DNA of 64,000 nucleotides from Marixanthotalea marina (GTDB taxonomy: Bacteria; Bacteroidota; Bacteroidia; Flavobacteriales; Flavobacteriaceae): assembly GCA_018883545.1 (NCBI GenBank), contig JAHLEH010000003.1, forward strand, positions 124,001 through 188,000, in the 5' to 3' direction. A program made the translations under genes and the position numbers. How positions within the stretch are numbered: the first letter of the stretch is position 1; each line of letters begins with the position of its first letter. Below the pieces are notes generated by a model that saw nothing but the letters and a program-made list of their open reading frames with translations, ran no database searches and had not been told where the DNA came from. Below, piece after piece: positions 52,923 to 62,668 of the stretch.

Positions 52923-55634
52923 TTAATTAACAGTATCTTTTGGCTTTTTCTTACCTCCTAAAAACCCTCCCAAAACATTCTTAACGGCATCGGTTGTAGT
53001 ATTGGTTTTTGTTTTGGTTGTATCAACAGTTTTCGTGTCGGCCGAATCATTTTTTTTGCCCTCTTGCGTCGTGCCCATTAGGCCGCCAAGCACATCTTTT
53101 ACACTATTGTTTTGTTGGGTTTTTATGGAATCTGTTTTAGATTTATTACCACTTATTAAATCACCCAACATACTATTTACCTTGTCTTTTCCTTGATTTA
53201 ACAGCTTTTGCTTTTGAATCTCAACAAGCTGGTTTGTTAAATTTGTAACACCACTGGTTAAATCTGTTTTAACTGTTGGGTTTGTATAGGTTCCGCCAAT
53301 ATTTGCCGTTACAGGGATGGTTATATTCTTGGCTTCCTCGGAATCAATTTTAGCAATAAGGTTATTTACCTCGGTTCCTAAATATTTTGCAGGTACATTA
53401 AAAACGGCATTATAACTCATGGTTTTATCAAAGCTATGCGAGCCAGAAACATCTATAGTAATATCTTGATACTTTAACTGAAATGGTTTAACGCTTACCT
53501 TACCCTCAGCGAACTCCAGCTTGGTTTTTAAATCTTTTAAGTCAAGTTTATTAAAATCCACAAAACCAAGCGCACCTTCCAATTTGCTTACCAACCCCGT
53601 TTCATTGGTGCTTCCAATTTTAGTATTTAAAATTTCTGCCAAAGCATTACCCGAAACCGTACTAAGATTTGGTGTATAGCCCCCATCATTTAAATTACCC
53701 GACAAACCAATGGTTGTATTCAATTTACCTTGCAACATCTTAGCAATAGGGGCTAAATTCTGCAATAATTCCAAACCATTAAATGCTTCGGAAATATCAA
53801 AACCGTCCGCTCCTAGATTAAAACTAAATGTAGGGGTTTCTGCTTTTGTGGAGACCGTTCCGTTTACAGCCAATTTCCCATTAAACAAACTGGAGGTTAA
53901 ATCTTTTAACGTGGCCTGTTGATCTTTTATCAATAAAGAGCCTTTAACATCTATTAAATTCAAGTTATCGTAAACCACAGTATTGGCTGAGGCGTTGATA
54001 GTACAATCTAAAAAGGCTGGTATTTTTAAGCTTTCTGTTTCGGTATTTTTAGTTTCAGCATCAGTTTCTTCATCAGACATAAAATCCTTAACCACAAAAT
54101 TGTTGGAATTCAAATTGAAATTTCCTTTTAAGGTAGTATCGCTAAATACAAATCCCAATAAATTATTAATGGTTCCTGTTGCTGTAATATCACTTTGTCC
54201 CGTTTTGGCATTAAACTCGTTCAGCGTTACTGTTGAAGGATTGAATGTCATGTCCATTTTTGAAATGGTCATGGGTTGGTTCATGGCATCGCTTTTAAAC
54301 ACAAAATTGGTGATATTGGCCGTACCCGATGCCTTAACCCGCTCGAACGCATTGGTTTCTAAAGCGTTTACATCAAAAGAGGTATTAATGTTGGCTTTTA
54401 AAATACCGCTTAACTCATTTTCCAATTGCAGCGGATAAGCCTTGGTTAAATTACCCAAATTCAAGACTCCATTCACCTGAGCTGTAACAAGCATATTATT
54501 GGTTAGGTTTTTAAAAGTGGCTGACGATTGAAAAAAATCTTTATCTATTCTAAAATCCAACACACCAACTTCAACATAAGTATCTTCTGCTGAACCTGTA
54601 TTATTACGAATTGTACTAATAAGATTAATATTCTCTACCGATTTTGGTAAATCAGGATATTTAAATGAAGCATTACTACTTGCTATATTAATATTGAACT
54701 TTGGAATTGTGTTTTCAGTTATTTTTCCATAAATCCTACCTCTAAGTTTAAAATCCCCTGTAGTCTCAACATTTTCGATGTTTTTGGAATACGTTTCTGG
54801 AATGACTGCTAAAAAGCTTTTAAAAGACGATTCTGGGTTTTCAAATTCAATATCCACATCTTGGCCATCTTCCAAAATTTGCACATAGCCCTTAAACTCA
54901 ATCGGCAACTGATTAACAAACCCCTTGTTTTCCTTAAACGTGTATTTACTATTTTCTAAGTCCATACCAATCAAGGCATCCAACTTAATTAAGTTATTGT
55001 TTAGATAATTCGTACTGTCCATACTAAAACTAACATGGGCTTCGGTTTTGGTATCCAATTCGGATTCACCGGTTGAAAAAACACCTTTGCCTTCATGGTT
55101 TAAATCGGTGATTTTTAAGTCAATTTTAGAGGCTTCATCCCAATACGTAATTTTACTATTATTTATTCTATAATCTTGAATATCGAAAGACACACCTTTG
55201 CTTTCTTGTTCTGCAGAAGGGTTATTGCTTTCCTTAGTAATATCGTAATTATTATGGCCTTCTATATCAGTTTTTAAATTCAATAAAGCCTCATCAATTG
55301 TAATGGCATCAATCACCAAAGACTCTTGTTCCAAATCCTTAAACAATTCTTTAATAGACATGGTAAATGCGATATTTTTAGACGCCATAAAAGTTTCATC
55401 TTTAAAAGGCTCAAAATTGGTAATGGCCAAATCGCTTACACTAACGTGCGCTTTCGGAAAACTTCTTATAAAACTCAAGCTAACATCACTAAACTCCACA
55501 TGGGCATTAAGATTATCGTTCACAACCTTTTTTATCATATTCTGTATTTGTGATTGGAACAAAAATGGCGCTGCCGCTATTAAAACAATAACAACAAGCA
55601 ATGTAATACCAGTAATTTTTAAAGTTTTTTTCAT
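52923..55634 (-). CDS. AsmA-family protein
   Basis: A 903-residue protein with one N-terminal transmembrane helix (about 5-26) followed by the AsmA domain (FPKAHVSVSDLAITNFEPF near 57-75) and a very long beta-rich region to about 850. The C-terminal 80 residues are low complexity, Lys/Asp/Thr rich (KTVDTTKTKTNTTTDA). AsmA-like proteins are long bridge-like structures linked to phospholipid transport to the outer membrane. The gene is monocistronic. Position relative to sigma 2 gives no clue to control. Confidence 0.88.
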   Translation of the reverse strand: MKKTLKITGITLLVVIVLIAAAPFLFQSQIQNMIKKVVNDNLNAHVEFSDVSLSFIRSFPKAHVSVSDLAITNFEPFKDETFMASKNIAFTMSIKELFKDLEQESLVIDAITIDEALLNLKTDIEGHNNYDITKESNNPSAEQESKGVSFDIQDYRINNSKITYWDEASKIDLKITDLNHEGKGVFSTGESELDTKTEAHVSFSMDSTNYLNNNLIKLDALIGMDLENSKYTFKENKGFVNQLPIEFKGYVQILEDGQDVDIEFENPESSFKSFLAVIPETYSKNIENVETTGDFKLRGRIYGKITENTIPKFNINIASSNASFKYPDLPKSVENINLISTIRNNTGSAEDTYVEVGVLDFRIDKDFFQSSATFKNLTNNMLVTAQVNGVLNLGNLTKAYPLQLENELSGILKANINTSFDVNALETNAFERVKASGTANITNFVFKSDAMNQPMTISKMDMTFNPSTVTLNEFNAKTGQSDITATGTINNLLGFVFSDTTLKGNFNLNSNNFVVKDFMSDEETDAETKNTETESLKIPAFLDCTINASANTVVYDNLNLIDVKGSLLIKDQQATLKDLTSSLFNGKLAVNGTVSTKAETPTFSFNLGADGFDISEAFNGLELLQNLAPIAKMLQGKLNTTIGLSGNLNDGGYTPNLSTVSGNALAEILNTKIGSTNETGLVSKLEGALGFVDFNKLDLKDLKTKLEFAEGKVSVKPFQLKYQDITIDVSGSHSFDKTMSYNAVFNVPAKYLGTEVNNLIAKIDSEEAKNITIPVTANIGGTYTNPTVKTDLTSGVTNLTNQLVEIQKQKLLNQGKDKVNSMLGDLISGNKSKTDSIKTQQNNSVKDVLGGLMGTTQEGKKNDSADTKTVDTTKTKTNTTTDAVKNVLGGFLGGKKKPKDTVN

Positions 55635-55754
55635 AGTAGGTTATTTGATTCTATTTGAGTTTTTTAAAAATATAACTAAAATAATATACGTAAAATTGGT
55701 ATTTATAGACGAATTTTCGGCTATATTTTAAGTTAAGTTTAAGAAAAGATTGTT

Positions 55755-56459
55755 TTACAACAAATCAATTTCCTCATTGGGCTTTAATTTAAATCGTTTT
55801 CTAAAAATATAAACACCCAAATACATTAACGGCGTATCGCAAATGGCCACGAATACCTTAAACAAAAAACCGCTTATTAAAAGTCCGTTAAAAAGACTCC
55901 ATGGCAACACTTCAAAAATACACAACAACGAAACTACCGACAGTGTATCTACAAATTGTGACAGCCAAGTGGAAAAATTATTGCGCAACCATAAGTGCTT
56001 GCCTTTGGTCAATCGTTTCCAAAAATGATAAATTTGAATATCCACAAACTGCGCAAACAAATAGGCCGTCATACTTGCTCCTACGGCTAAAATGGTTCTG
56101 CCAAACACCCTTTTAAACAAATCATCATCTATGGGAGAATCTGCTGTTGCAGGTACCAAATCTGCCAAATACACAATTAAAACAGAGAAAAGCGACGCAA
56201 AAATTCCGGCAACTACCACTTGATTGGCTCTTTTTTTACCATAAATCTCACTGATTAAATCGGTAATTAAAAACGTAATGGGATAAGGCAAAATACCCAC
56301 AGAAACCACAAAAAGCTTACTTCCGAAAATTTCGATATCGAAGGGATACCAATAAAAAAACTTTTGAAATATAAGGTTAGAAACCACCAATGATGTAATA
56401 AATAGCGCCCCCAATAGCATGTAAGTCCGTTGCGCAGCAAGCTTGTCTTTTACAGTCAT
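55755..56459 (-). CDS. Queuosine-precursor transporter (YhhQ/VUT family)
   Basis: A 234-residue membrane protein of six or so helices. It carries family landmarks such as LFVVSVGILPYPITFLITDLISEIYGKKRA near 51-80 and FWKRLTKGKHLWLRNNFSTWLSQFVDT near 140-166. YhhQ imports 7-cyano-7-deazaguanine or related bases for queuosine in tRNA. Specificity is family-based only. It is divergent from the FolK fusion gene across 72 nt. Confidence 0.87.
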   Translation of the reverse strand: MTVKDKLAAQRTYMLLGALFITSLVVSNLIFQKFFYWYPFDIEIFGSKLFVVSVGILPYPITFLITDLISEIYGKKRANQVVVAGIFASLFSVLIVYLADLVPATADSPIDDDLFKRVFGRTILAVGASMTAYLFAQFVDIQIYHFWKRLTKGKHLWLRNNFSTWLSQFVDTLSVVSLLCIFEVLPWSLFNGLLISGFLFKVFVAICDTPLMYLGVYIFRKRFKLKPNEEIDLL

Positions 56460-56531
56460 ATGAAATTGTGAATAAATACGCTTTGTAAATATAAAGGAAA
56501 CGATTTACTTTTTATTATTTTGCCTTAACTT

Positions 56532-57659
56532 ATGGAGCTACCTACCACATTTTACATTGCCTTAGGAAGCAATAAAGGCGATAAATTCAACAACCTGCAA
56601 GAGGCGGTTAATGCTATCCATAAAGATATCGGACATATAAAATCCATTTCAAGGGTTTACACTTCGCCAGCTTTTGGGTTTATAGGAGACGATTTTTTAA
56701 ATGCCGCTTTAAGCGTGGAAAGTTATTTGTCACCAGAGAATGTGCTCAACCTATTATTGGCCATTGAAAAAAACATGGGCCGCACCCGAAACCAAAAAGG
56801 TGTTTATGAAGCGCGACCAATTGATTTGGACATAATTTTTGCTGATGATCATATTATAGATACCGACACCTTAAAAATACCACATCCCGAATTGGAAAAA
56901 CGCCAATTCGTGTTGCAACCTTTAAACGATTTAGATTCTACATTAAAACACCCTAAAAGCGAAAAACATATTTCTGAATTATTAAAAGCATGTAAAGATG
57001 AGTCCGTTTTAGAACCCATAAACCAGTGGCTTAAAAACCCAAGTAAAGCCTACAATTTATCTAAATACAGTTTTATTGCCATTGAAGGCAATATTGGCGC
57101 TGGCAAAACCAGTTTGGCCACCCAAATAGCACACGATTTTAATGCGAAATTGATTTTAGAACGCTTTGCCGATAACCCGTTTTTAGCGAAGTTTTACGAC
57201 GATGCCAAACGCTACGCCTTTACTTTGGAAATGAGTTTTTTGGCCGACCGTTACCAGCAAATTACCGACGATTTATCGCAGCTTGATTTGTTCAAGGATT
57301 TTATTGTTAGTGATTACGATGTATTTAAATCGCTCATTTTCTCGAAAATCACCCTGCAAGAAGACGAATTTAATTTATATAGAAAACTGTTTTATTTAAT
57401 GTATAAAGACTTGCGAAAACCTGATTTGTATGTGTATTTGCACCAAAGCACCGAACGTTTGCAACAGAACATAAAACAGCGCGGGCGTGATTACGAACAG
57501 AATATTGCCAACGAATATTTGGAAAAAATTAATGCAGGTTATTTGGAGTTCTTAAAAAACCAGACTGATTTTAATGTAAAGATTATTGATATTTCCAATA
57601 GAGATTTTGTAGAAAATCGCGCTGATTATTTATGGGTTTTGGAGGAGATTTGCAATTAA
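56532..57659 (+). CDS. folK: FolK fused to a deoxynucleoside kinase-like domain
   Basis: A 375-residue fusion. Residues 1-150 are HPPK (FolK), which makes the pteridine pyrophosphate of folate synthesis: ALGSNKGD near 10-17, RTRNQKGVYEARPIDLD near 84-100 with Asp98 and Asp100 for Mg2+. Residues 178-375 are dNK-like: P-loop GNIGAGKT (186-193), Glu210 in LILERFADN, lid RGRDYE near 327-332. The dNK DR(S/T) motif is missing; the aligned residues read Ser-Asp-Tyr near 260-262. The fusion is known in Bacteroidota, but why is unclear. Confidence 0.92.
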   Translation: MELPTTFYIALGSNKGDKFNNLQEAVNAIHKDIGHIKSISRVYTSPAFGFIGDDFLNAALSVESYLSPENVLNLLLAIEKNMGRTRNQKGVYEARPIDLDIIFADDHIIDTDTLKIPHPELEKRQFVLQPLNDLDSTLKHPKSEKHISELLKACKDESVLEPINQWLKNPSKAYNLSKYSFIAIEGNIGAGKTSLATQIAHDFNAKLILERFADNPFLAKFYDDAKRYAFTLEMSFLADRYQQITDDLSQLDLFKDFIVSDYDVFKSLIFSKITLQEDEFNLYRKLFYLMYKDLRKPDLYVYLHQSTERLQQNIKQRGRDYEQNIANEYLEKINAGYLEFLKNQTDFNVKIIDISNRDFVENRADYLWVLEEICN

Positions 57660-57698
57660 CGTTTTAAAGTTACACTTAAGCGACAATCTTTTTTATCA

Positions 57699-57787
57699 TT
57701 CTGTACCTTCCGGCAGGCAGGCTTGATACGGAATCCATTTTAATTAAAACTTGAATTTGGATTCCTGCCTACGCAGGAATGACAGAA
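57699..57787. repeat. Imperfect inverted-repeat element, likely a dispersed intergenic repeat
   Basis: Left arm begins TTCTGTACCTTCCGGCAGGC and the right arm ends ATTCCTGCCTACGCAGGAAT plus GACAGAA. The arms pair imperfectly, with GGAATCC/GGATTCC near the centre, and the right arm holds a perfect internal 8-bp hairpin (ATTCCTGC with GCAGGAAT). This type of element (ATTCC-GC-rich-GGAATGACA) recurs in many flavobacterial genomes. It is more GC-rich than its surroundings. Confidence 0.6.
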
Positions 57788-57797
57788 CAAGAAACTT

Positions 57798-58334
57798 TTA
57801 GGTATTCACTTTTAACTTAACAAACACATCCCAAATAACAACGCCAGCACTTACTGAAATATTCAAGGAATGTTTGGAGCCATATTGCGGAATTTCAATT
57901 ACCTCATCACTGACACTTACCACCGCTTGCGAAACGCCTTTTACTTCATTGCCAAAAACCAAAGCATACCTTGTTTGTTGTTTGGGTGCAAAGTCGTTGA
58001 GCATGGTGGCGTTTTCGGCTTGTTCTATGGAGCAAATTACAACGCCGTCAGCTTTTAGCTTTTCAACCAAGTCCATTGTGTTTTCAACATATTCCCAATC
58101 CACCGTATCCGTACTTCCCAACGCTGTTTTATGAATATCTTTATGCGGCGGTGTGGCTGTAATGCCACAGAGGTATATTTTTTCCACTAAAAAAGCATCG
58201 CTGGTTCTAAAAACAGAGCCAATATTATTAAGGCTTCTAATATTATCAAGTACTATAATAATGGGCGTTTTTTCAACTTGTTTAAAATCCTCGACACTCA
58301 ATCGGCCCAGTTCACTGTTTTTTAGTTTTCGCAT
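57798..58334 (-). CDS. SpoU/TrmH-family RNA 2'-O-methyltransferase
   Basis: A 178-residue SPOUT methyltransferase. Motif 1 DNIRSLNNIGSVFRTSDAF is at about 31-49, motif 2 ALVFGNEVKGV at about 128-138, and motif 3 IPQYGSKHSLNISVSAGVVIWD at about 149-170 with the knot. It uses SAM to methylate a ribose in rRNA or tRNA; the target is not deducible. There is no N-terminal RNA-binding domain, so it is a minimal form. Monocistronic on the minus strand. Confidence 0.9.
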   Translation of the reverse strand: MRKLKNSELGRLSVEDFKQVEKTPIIIVLDNIRSLNNIGSVFRTSDAFLVEKIYLCGITATPPHKDIHKTALGSTDTVDWEYVENTMDLVEKLKADGVVICSIEQAENATMLNDFAPKQQTRYALVFGNEVKGVSQAVVSVSDEVIEIPQYGSKHSLNISVSAGVVIWDVFVKLKVNT

Positions 58335-58467
58335 TTAATAAATCGTTAATAATTGTAGATAACTTGTAGTTACCCAATTTCAAAAAACATCAAATAATAT
58401 TTACATTAGCAATCTTCCAAACATGGAAATACCTAGACAAAAATAACATTTAAAAACCACTTTACCA

Positions 58468-61080
58468 TTGGCTAAAAAAGCAAAGAAAGAAACCCCTTTA
58501 ATGAAACAATACAACACCATAAAGGCCAAGTACCCTGATGCGTTGCTATTGTTTCGTGTGGGCGATTTTTATGAAACCTTTGGTGAAGACGCCATTAAAA
58601 CGGCCGGAATTCTAGGCATCATTCTAACCAAACGCGGCGCTGGAAGTGATAGCGAAATGGAATTAGCAGGTTTTCCGCACCATTCCTTAAACACCTATTT
58701 ACCCAAACTCGTTAAGGCTGGCGAACGCGTGGCTATTTGCGACCAGCTTGAAGACCCCAAACAAACTAAAACCATTGTAAAACGTGGTGTTACCGAATTG
58801 GTGACACCTGGCGTTGCGTTAAATGATGAAGTTTTGGTATCTAAATCCAATAACTTTCTGTGTTCGGTGTATTTCGACAAAAAATATATTGGGGTGTCGT
58901 TTTTGGATATTTCTACGGGTGAGTTTTTAACCTCCCAAGGCAATGCTGAATATATTGACAAATTATTGCAAAATTTCAACCCAAGCGAAGTATTGGTTTC
59001 TAAACAGAAACGCTCCCTTTTCAATGAAACCTTCGGCAACGATTACCATACCTTCTATATGGAAGATTGGGTGTACCAAACCGATTATGCCTACGAAACC
59101 TTAACAAAACACTTCAACACCAAGACACTTAAGGGCTTTGGCATTGAAGATTTGTATGAGGGCATTATTGCATCGGGGTCTATTTTACATTACTTGGGTG
59201 AAACGCAGCACAACAAGCTACAGCATATTACATCGATTGCAAGAATTGCAGAAGACGAATATGTATGGATGGACAAGTTCACCATCCGAAATTTAGAGCT
59301 TTACAATTCTACCAACAACAATGCTGTGACGCTTTTAAATGTGATTGACAAAACCATTTCGCCCATGGGCGGACGTATGCTGAAACGTTGGTTGGCACTT
59401 CCCTTAAAAAATGTGGAGAAAATAAAACAACGACACGCTGTAGTCGATTTTTTCACAAAGGAGAAAACCATACATCAAAAAATACAAAACCACATCAAAC
59501 ATATTGGTGATTTAGAACGGTTGATTTCTAAAATAGCCACTGGTAAGGTGAATCCACGGGAGGTGATTCAGCTTAAAAATTCCTTGGAAGCTATTGTTCC
59601 TATCAAAGCTTTGGCATCAAATTGCAACAACGAATCGCTTAAAATTATTGGCGACACCTTGCAAAGTTGTGATGTGCTTCGTACCAAAATAAAGGAAATG
59701 CTTAATGAAGATGCACCTGTAAATGTTTTAAAAGGAAACACCATAGCATCTGGCTTTTCTTCAGAATTAGATGAACTGAGAGGCTTATCAAAATCAGGCA
59801 AGCAGTATCTAGACGATATGCTTCAGCGTGAAAGCGAACGTACGGGCATAACCTCACTTAAAATAGATTCCAACAATGTATTTGGTTATTATATTGAAGT
59901 CCGTAACACCCATAAAGACAAAGTCCCAGCCGAATGGATACGCAAGCAAACCCTGGTAAGCGCAGAACGTTATATTACCGAGGAACTTAAAGAATATGAA
60001 GCTAAAATTTTAGGGGCTGAAGATAAAATATTAACCATCGAACAACAATTGTTTGCCGAACTCGTAACTTGGTTAAACCAGTATATAAAACCCGTACAGC
60101 AAAATGCTTATTTAATTGGACAATTGGATTGCTTGTGTGGTTTTGCGCAATTGGCAAATGAAAATAATTATGTGCTTCCAACGATTGACGATTCATTCGA
60201 TTTAGATATTAAAGATGGCCGTCACTCAGTAATAGAAAAGCAGCTCCCTATTGGCGAGCCTTATATTGCGAATAATGTCTTTTTAGACCGCAGCACCCAA
60301 CAAATCATTATGATAACTGGGCCGAACATGTCCGGTAAGTCAGCTATTTTACGTCAAACCGCACTGATCGTATTGTTAGCCCAAATTGGCAGCTTTGTAC
60401 CCGCCAAAGAAGCCCGCATTGGTTTAATAGATAAAATTTTTACCCGTGTTGGTGCGAGTGACAATATATCGATGGGCGAATCGACCTTTATGGTGGAGAT
60501 GAATGAAACTGCCTCTATTTTAAATAACATCTCTAACCGAAGCTTGGTATTGTTGGATGAAATCGGACGTGGCACGAGTACTTACGATGGTATTTCCATA
60601 GCTTGGGCCATTAGCGAATATTTGCACGAGCACCCAGCCAAACCCAAAACATTGTTTGCTACCCATTACCACGAACTCAACGAAATGACCGAAACCTTCG
60701 AGCGAATTAAAAACTTCAATGTTTCAGTTAAAGAATTAAAAGACAACGTACTTTTTTTAAGAAAATTGGTTGAAGGCGGTAGTGAACACAGTTTTGGTAT
60801 TCATGTGGCCAAAATGGCGGGTATGCCTCAGCAAGTATTGCATCGCGCTAATCAAGTTTTGAAGAAATTAGAGAAGTCACATTCCAGTGAAGAGCTTACC
60901 GAAAACGTAAAATCTCTAAATAATGAAATGCAATTAAGCTTTTTTAATTTAGACGATCCGCTCCTAGAAAACATTAAAGACGAGATATTACACATTGATA
61001 TTGATACCCTTACCCCTGTTGAAGCCCTTATGAAATTGAATGAAATTAAGCGTATGTTGGCTAAGAAAAAACGCGCTTAA
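58468..61080 (+). CDS. mutS: DNA mismatch repair protein MutS
   Basis: An 870-residue MutS1. The mismatch-contacting Phe-x-Glu lies in GDFYETFG near 32-39; a connector, lever and clamp follow; the ATPase has Walker A GPNMSGKS near 618-625, the ST motif and Walker [17 protein letters not shown] near 694-709, with the ABC signature and H-loop [10 protein letters not shown] near 732-741. A short C-terminal tail ([10 protein letters not shown]) ends it. Translation starts at TTG 58468; the next in-frame Met is 11 codons later. It is monocistronic, followed by two tRNA genes. Confidence 0.96.
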   Translation: MAKKAKKETPLMKQYNTIKAKYPDALLLFRVGDFYETFGEDAIKTAGILGIILTKRGAGSDSEMELAGFPHHSLNTYLPKLVKAGERVAICDQLEDPKQTKTIVKRGVTELVTPGVALNDEVLVSKSNNFLCSVYFDKKYIGVSFLDISTGEFLTSQGNAEYIDKLLQNFNPSEVLVSKQKRSLFNETFGNDYHTFYMEDWVYQTDYAYETLTKHFNTKTLKGFGIEDLYEGIIASGSILHYLGETQHNKLQHITSIARIAEDEYVWMDKFTIRNLELYNSTNNNAVTLLNVIDKTISPMGGRMLKRWLALPLKNVEKIKQRHAVVDFFTKEKTIHQKIQNHIKHIGDLERLISKIATGKVNPREVIQLKNSLEAIVPIKALASNCNNESLKIIGDTLQSCDVLRTKIKEMLNEDAPVNVLKGNTIASGFSSELDELRGLSKSGKQYLDDMLQRESERTGITSLKIDSNNVFGYYIEVRNTHKDKVPAEWIRKQTLVSAERYITEELKEYEAKILGAEDKILTIEQQLFAELVTWLNQYIKPVQQNAYLIGQLDCLCGFAQLANENNYVLPTIDDSFDLDIKDGRHSVIEKQLPIGEPYIANNVFLDRSTQQIIMITGPNMSGKSAILRQTALIVLLAQIGSFVPAKEARIGLIDKIFTRVGASDNISMGESTFMVEMNETASILNNISNRSLVLLDEIGRGTSTYDGISIAWAISEYLHEHPAKPKTLFATHYHELNEMTETFERIKNFNVSVKELKDNVLFLRKLVEGGSEHSFGIHVAKMAGMPQQVLHRANQVLKKLEKSHSSEELTENVKSLNNEMQLSFFNLDDPLLENIKDEILHIDIDTLTPVEALMKLNEIKRMLAKKKRA

Positions 61081-61111
61081 AAAGAAAAGCTATTATTTTA
61101 TAAAAAAGCCT

Positions 61112-61140
61112 TTGGATTTAGTATAAATATTTTAAATTTG
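61112..61140 (+). promoter_or_regulatory. Promoter of the tRNA-Gly/tRNA-Leu unit
   Basis: TTG at 61112-61114 and TAAATTTG at 61133-61140 are separated by 18 nt. The first tRNA begins 40 nt downstream. Confidence 0.75.
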
Positions 61141-61180
61141 CATCCGCAATCGAGAGATTGGATACGTTCTTGAAACATTC

Positions 61181-61253
61181 GCGAAAATAGCTCAGTTGGT
61201 AGAGCGCCACCTTGCCAAGGTGGAGGTCGCGGGTTCGAATCCCGTTTTTCGCT
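61181..61253 (+). tRNA. tRNA-Gly (GCC)
   Basis: A 73-nt cloverleaf: acceptor GCGAAAA/TTTTCGC, D-arm, anticodon GCC in TTGCCAA, T-loop GTTCGAATC. CCA is not encoded. First of a two-tRNA transcript. Confidence 0.97.
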
Positions 61254-61277
61254 CAAATTTCCTAATAAAAACACTAC

Positions 61278-61362
61278 GCTGAAGTGGTGGAATTGGTAGA
61301 CACGTTGGACTTAAAATCCAATGAACATTTAGTTCGTGCGGGTTCAAGTCCCGCCTTCAGTA
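61278..61362 (+). tRNA. tRNA-Leu (TAA)
   Basis: An 85-nt class II tRNA: acceptor GCTGAAG/CTTCAGT, anticodon TAA in CTTAAAA, a long variable arm and T-loop GTTCAAGTC. CCA is not encoded. No attachment-site duplication or integrase is seen beside it. Confidence 0.97.
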
Positions 61363-61363
61363 C

Positions 61364-61396
61364 AAAACCTCCTTTGTTTTAAACATTGGAGGTTTT
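61364..61396 (+). terminator. Terminator of the tRNA unit
   Basis: A 9-bp stem (AAAACCTCC with GGAGGTTTT) and 15-nt loop followed by T6 directly after tRNA-Leu. Confidence 0.75.
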
Positions 61397-61476
61397 TTTA
61401 TACTCTTATTTTATCCCATTCAGCTGAATACTTTTTTAACTTTCAGATAAAATTAAATCCCTAATTTTGGCAAATC

Positions 61477-62490
61477 ATGCACACTAAAAACACCGCATAT
61501 TCTATATTAGACCTTGCCATCGTTTCTAAAGGCCACTCTTTGCAAGACACTTTTAAGCATTCTTTAGAACTAGCACAAGCTGCTGAGGAAGCTGGCTATA
61601 CCCGCTATTGGTTGGCCGAACACCATAATTCTGATGGTATTGGTAGCAGTGCAACGTCCATTTTAATTGGCAAGATCGCCGAGGGCACCAAACACATACG
61701 GGTTGGTTCAGGCGGCATTATGTTACCTAACCATTCTCCACTAATTATTGCAGAACAATTTGGCACACTGGGTATTTTGTACCCAAACCGTATTGATTTA
61801 GGCTTAGGCAGAGCCCCAGGAACGGATAAAGAAACAGCACTTGCCATTCGGCCCGATTTTTACCAAGCTACCCTGGCTTTCCCAGGGAACGTACAGCAAA
61901 TACAGAATTATTTCTCTTTGGATAACATAAACGAACGGGTATGCGCTACCGTAGCTGAAGGTGTAGATGTACCGATATACATTTTAGGTTCCAGTACCGA
62001 TAGCGCTCATTTAGCAGCTAAAAAAGGCTTGCCCTATGCCTTTGCCAGTCATTTTGCCACACCACAATTAATGGCCGTCCTCGATATTTACAGGCGGGAA
62101 TTCCAACCTTCTGAAGTCCTCGACAAACCTTATACCATGGCGGGTATTAATATTATCGTGGCAGACACCAATGAAGAAGCAGAACAAATTTCAACATCAC
62201 TCTATAGAAGGGTTATAAGCCTATTAACAGGCAAACGGGATTTTATTCAACCCCCAACAGCCATGACTGAAGAACTTCGTGCCATGCAACAACACCCCTC
62301 AGTTCAACACATGCTTAAATACACCTTTGTTGGCAACAAAGAAACCGTGAAGCAGCAAGTACAAGCATTTATTGAGGAAACCCAAATAGATGAGCTTATA
62401 GTGGCAACCCATGTTTACGATGGTAACGATCGCATAAAATCATACCAGTTATTTGCCGAAATCATGCAGGAATTGAATAATGTCTCCTAG
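61477..62490 (+). CDS. LLM-class flavin-dependent oxidoreductase
   Basis: A 337-residue luciferase-like TIM barrel. The N-terminal barrel has AEEAGYTRYWLAEHHNSDGIGSSA near 35-58, typical of the subgroup with Glu-His-His, and GSGGIMLPNHSPL near 77-89. LGLGRAPGTD near 109-118 helps bind the flavin. Substrate unknown; members oxidise aliphatic compounds, including alkanesulfonates. It is monocistronic between the tRNA unit and the GntR locus. Confidence 0.9.
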   Translation: MHTKNTAYSILDLAIVSKGHSLQDTFKHSLELAQAAEEAGYTRYWLAEHHNSDGIGSSATSILIGKIAEGTKHIRVGSGGIMLPNHSPLIIAEQFGTLGILYPNRIDLGLGRAPGTDKETALAIRPDFYQATLAFPGNVQQIQNYFSLDNINERVCATVAEGVDVPIYILGSSTDSAHLAAKKGLPYAFASHFATPQLMAVLDIYRREFQPSEVLDKPYTMAGINIIVADTNEEAEQISTSLYRRVISLLTGKRDFIQPPTAMTEELRAMQQHPSVQHMLKYTFVGNKETVKQQVQAFIEETQIDELIVATHVYDGNDRIKSYQLFAEIMQELNNVS

Positions 62491-62614
62491 CATTCATTAC
62501 CTTCAACCCAAAATAAAATACAGGCAAACAAATATCAATATTCTAACTTTTAGATATTTACACAAAAAAATTCAACAATCAATAGTTACAAAAAAACACA
62601 ATAAAAATTTCTAT

Positions 62615-62641
62615 TTGTAATTAAAAAATTATCTATATTTG
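62615..62641 (+). promoter_or_regulatory. Promoter of the GntR-xylulokinase locus
   Basis: TTG at 62615-62617 and TATATTTG at 62634-62641, 16 nt apart. The regulator ATG is at 62669, giving a leader of about 20 nt. Confidence 0.7.
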
Positions 62642-62647
62642 CATACC

Positions 62648-62662
62648 AGAACAGAACAGAAC
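62648..62662. repeat. Three tandem AGAAC repeats at the expected transcription start
   Basis: AGAACAGAACAGAAC, flanked by CC and GG, lies just downstream of the promoter and 7 nt before the GntR ATG. It may be an operator for the regulator encoded next, an inference from position only. Confidence 0.5.
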
Positions 62663-62668
62663 GGTTAA

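Noticed and set aside
61181-61362. tRNA-Leu or tRNA-Gly as a genomic-island attachment site
   Set aside because: No duplicated 3' end, integrase or foreign-looking genes next to the tRNAs.
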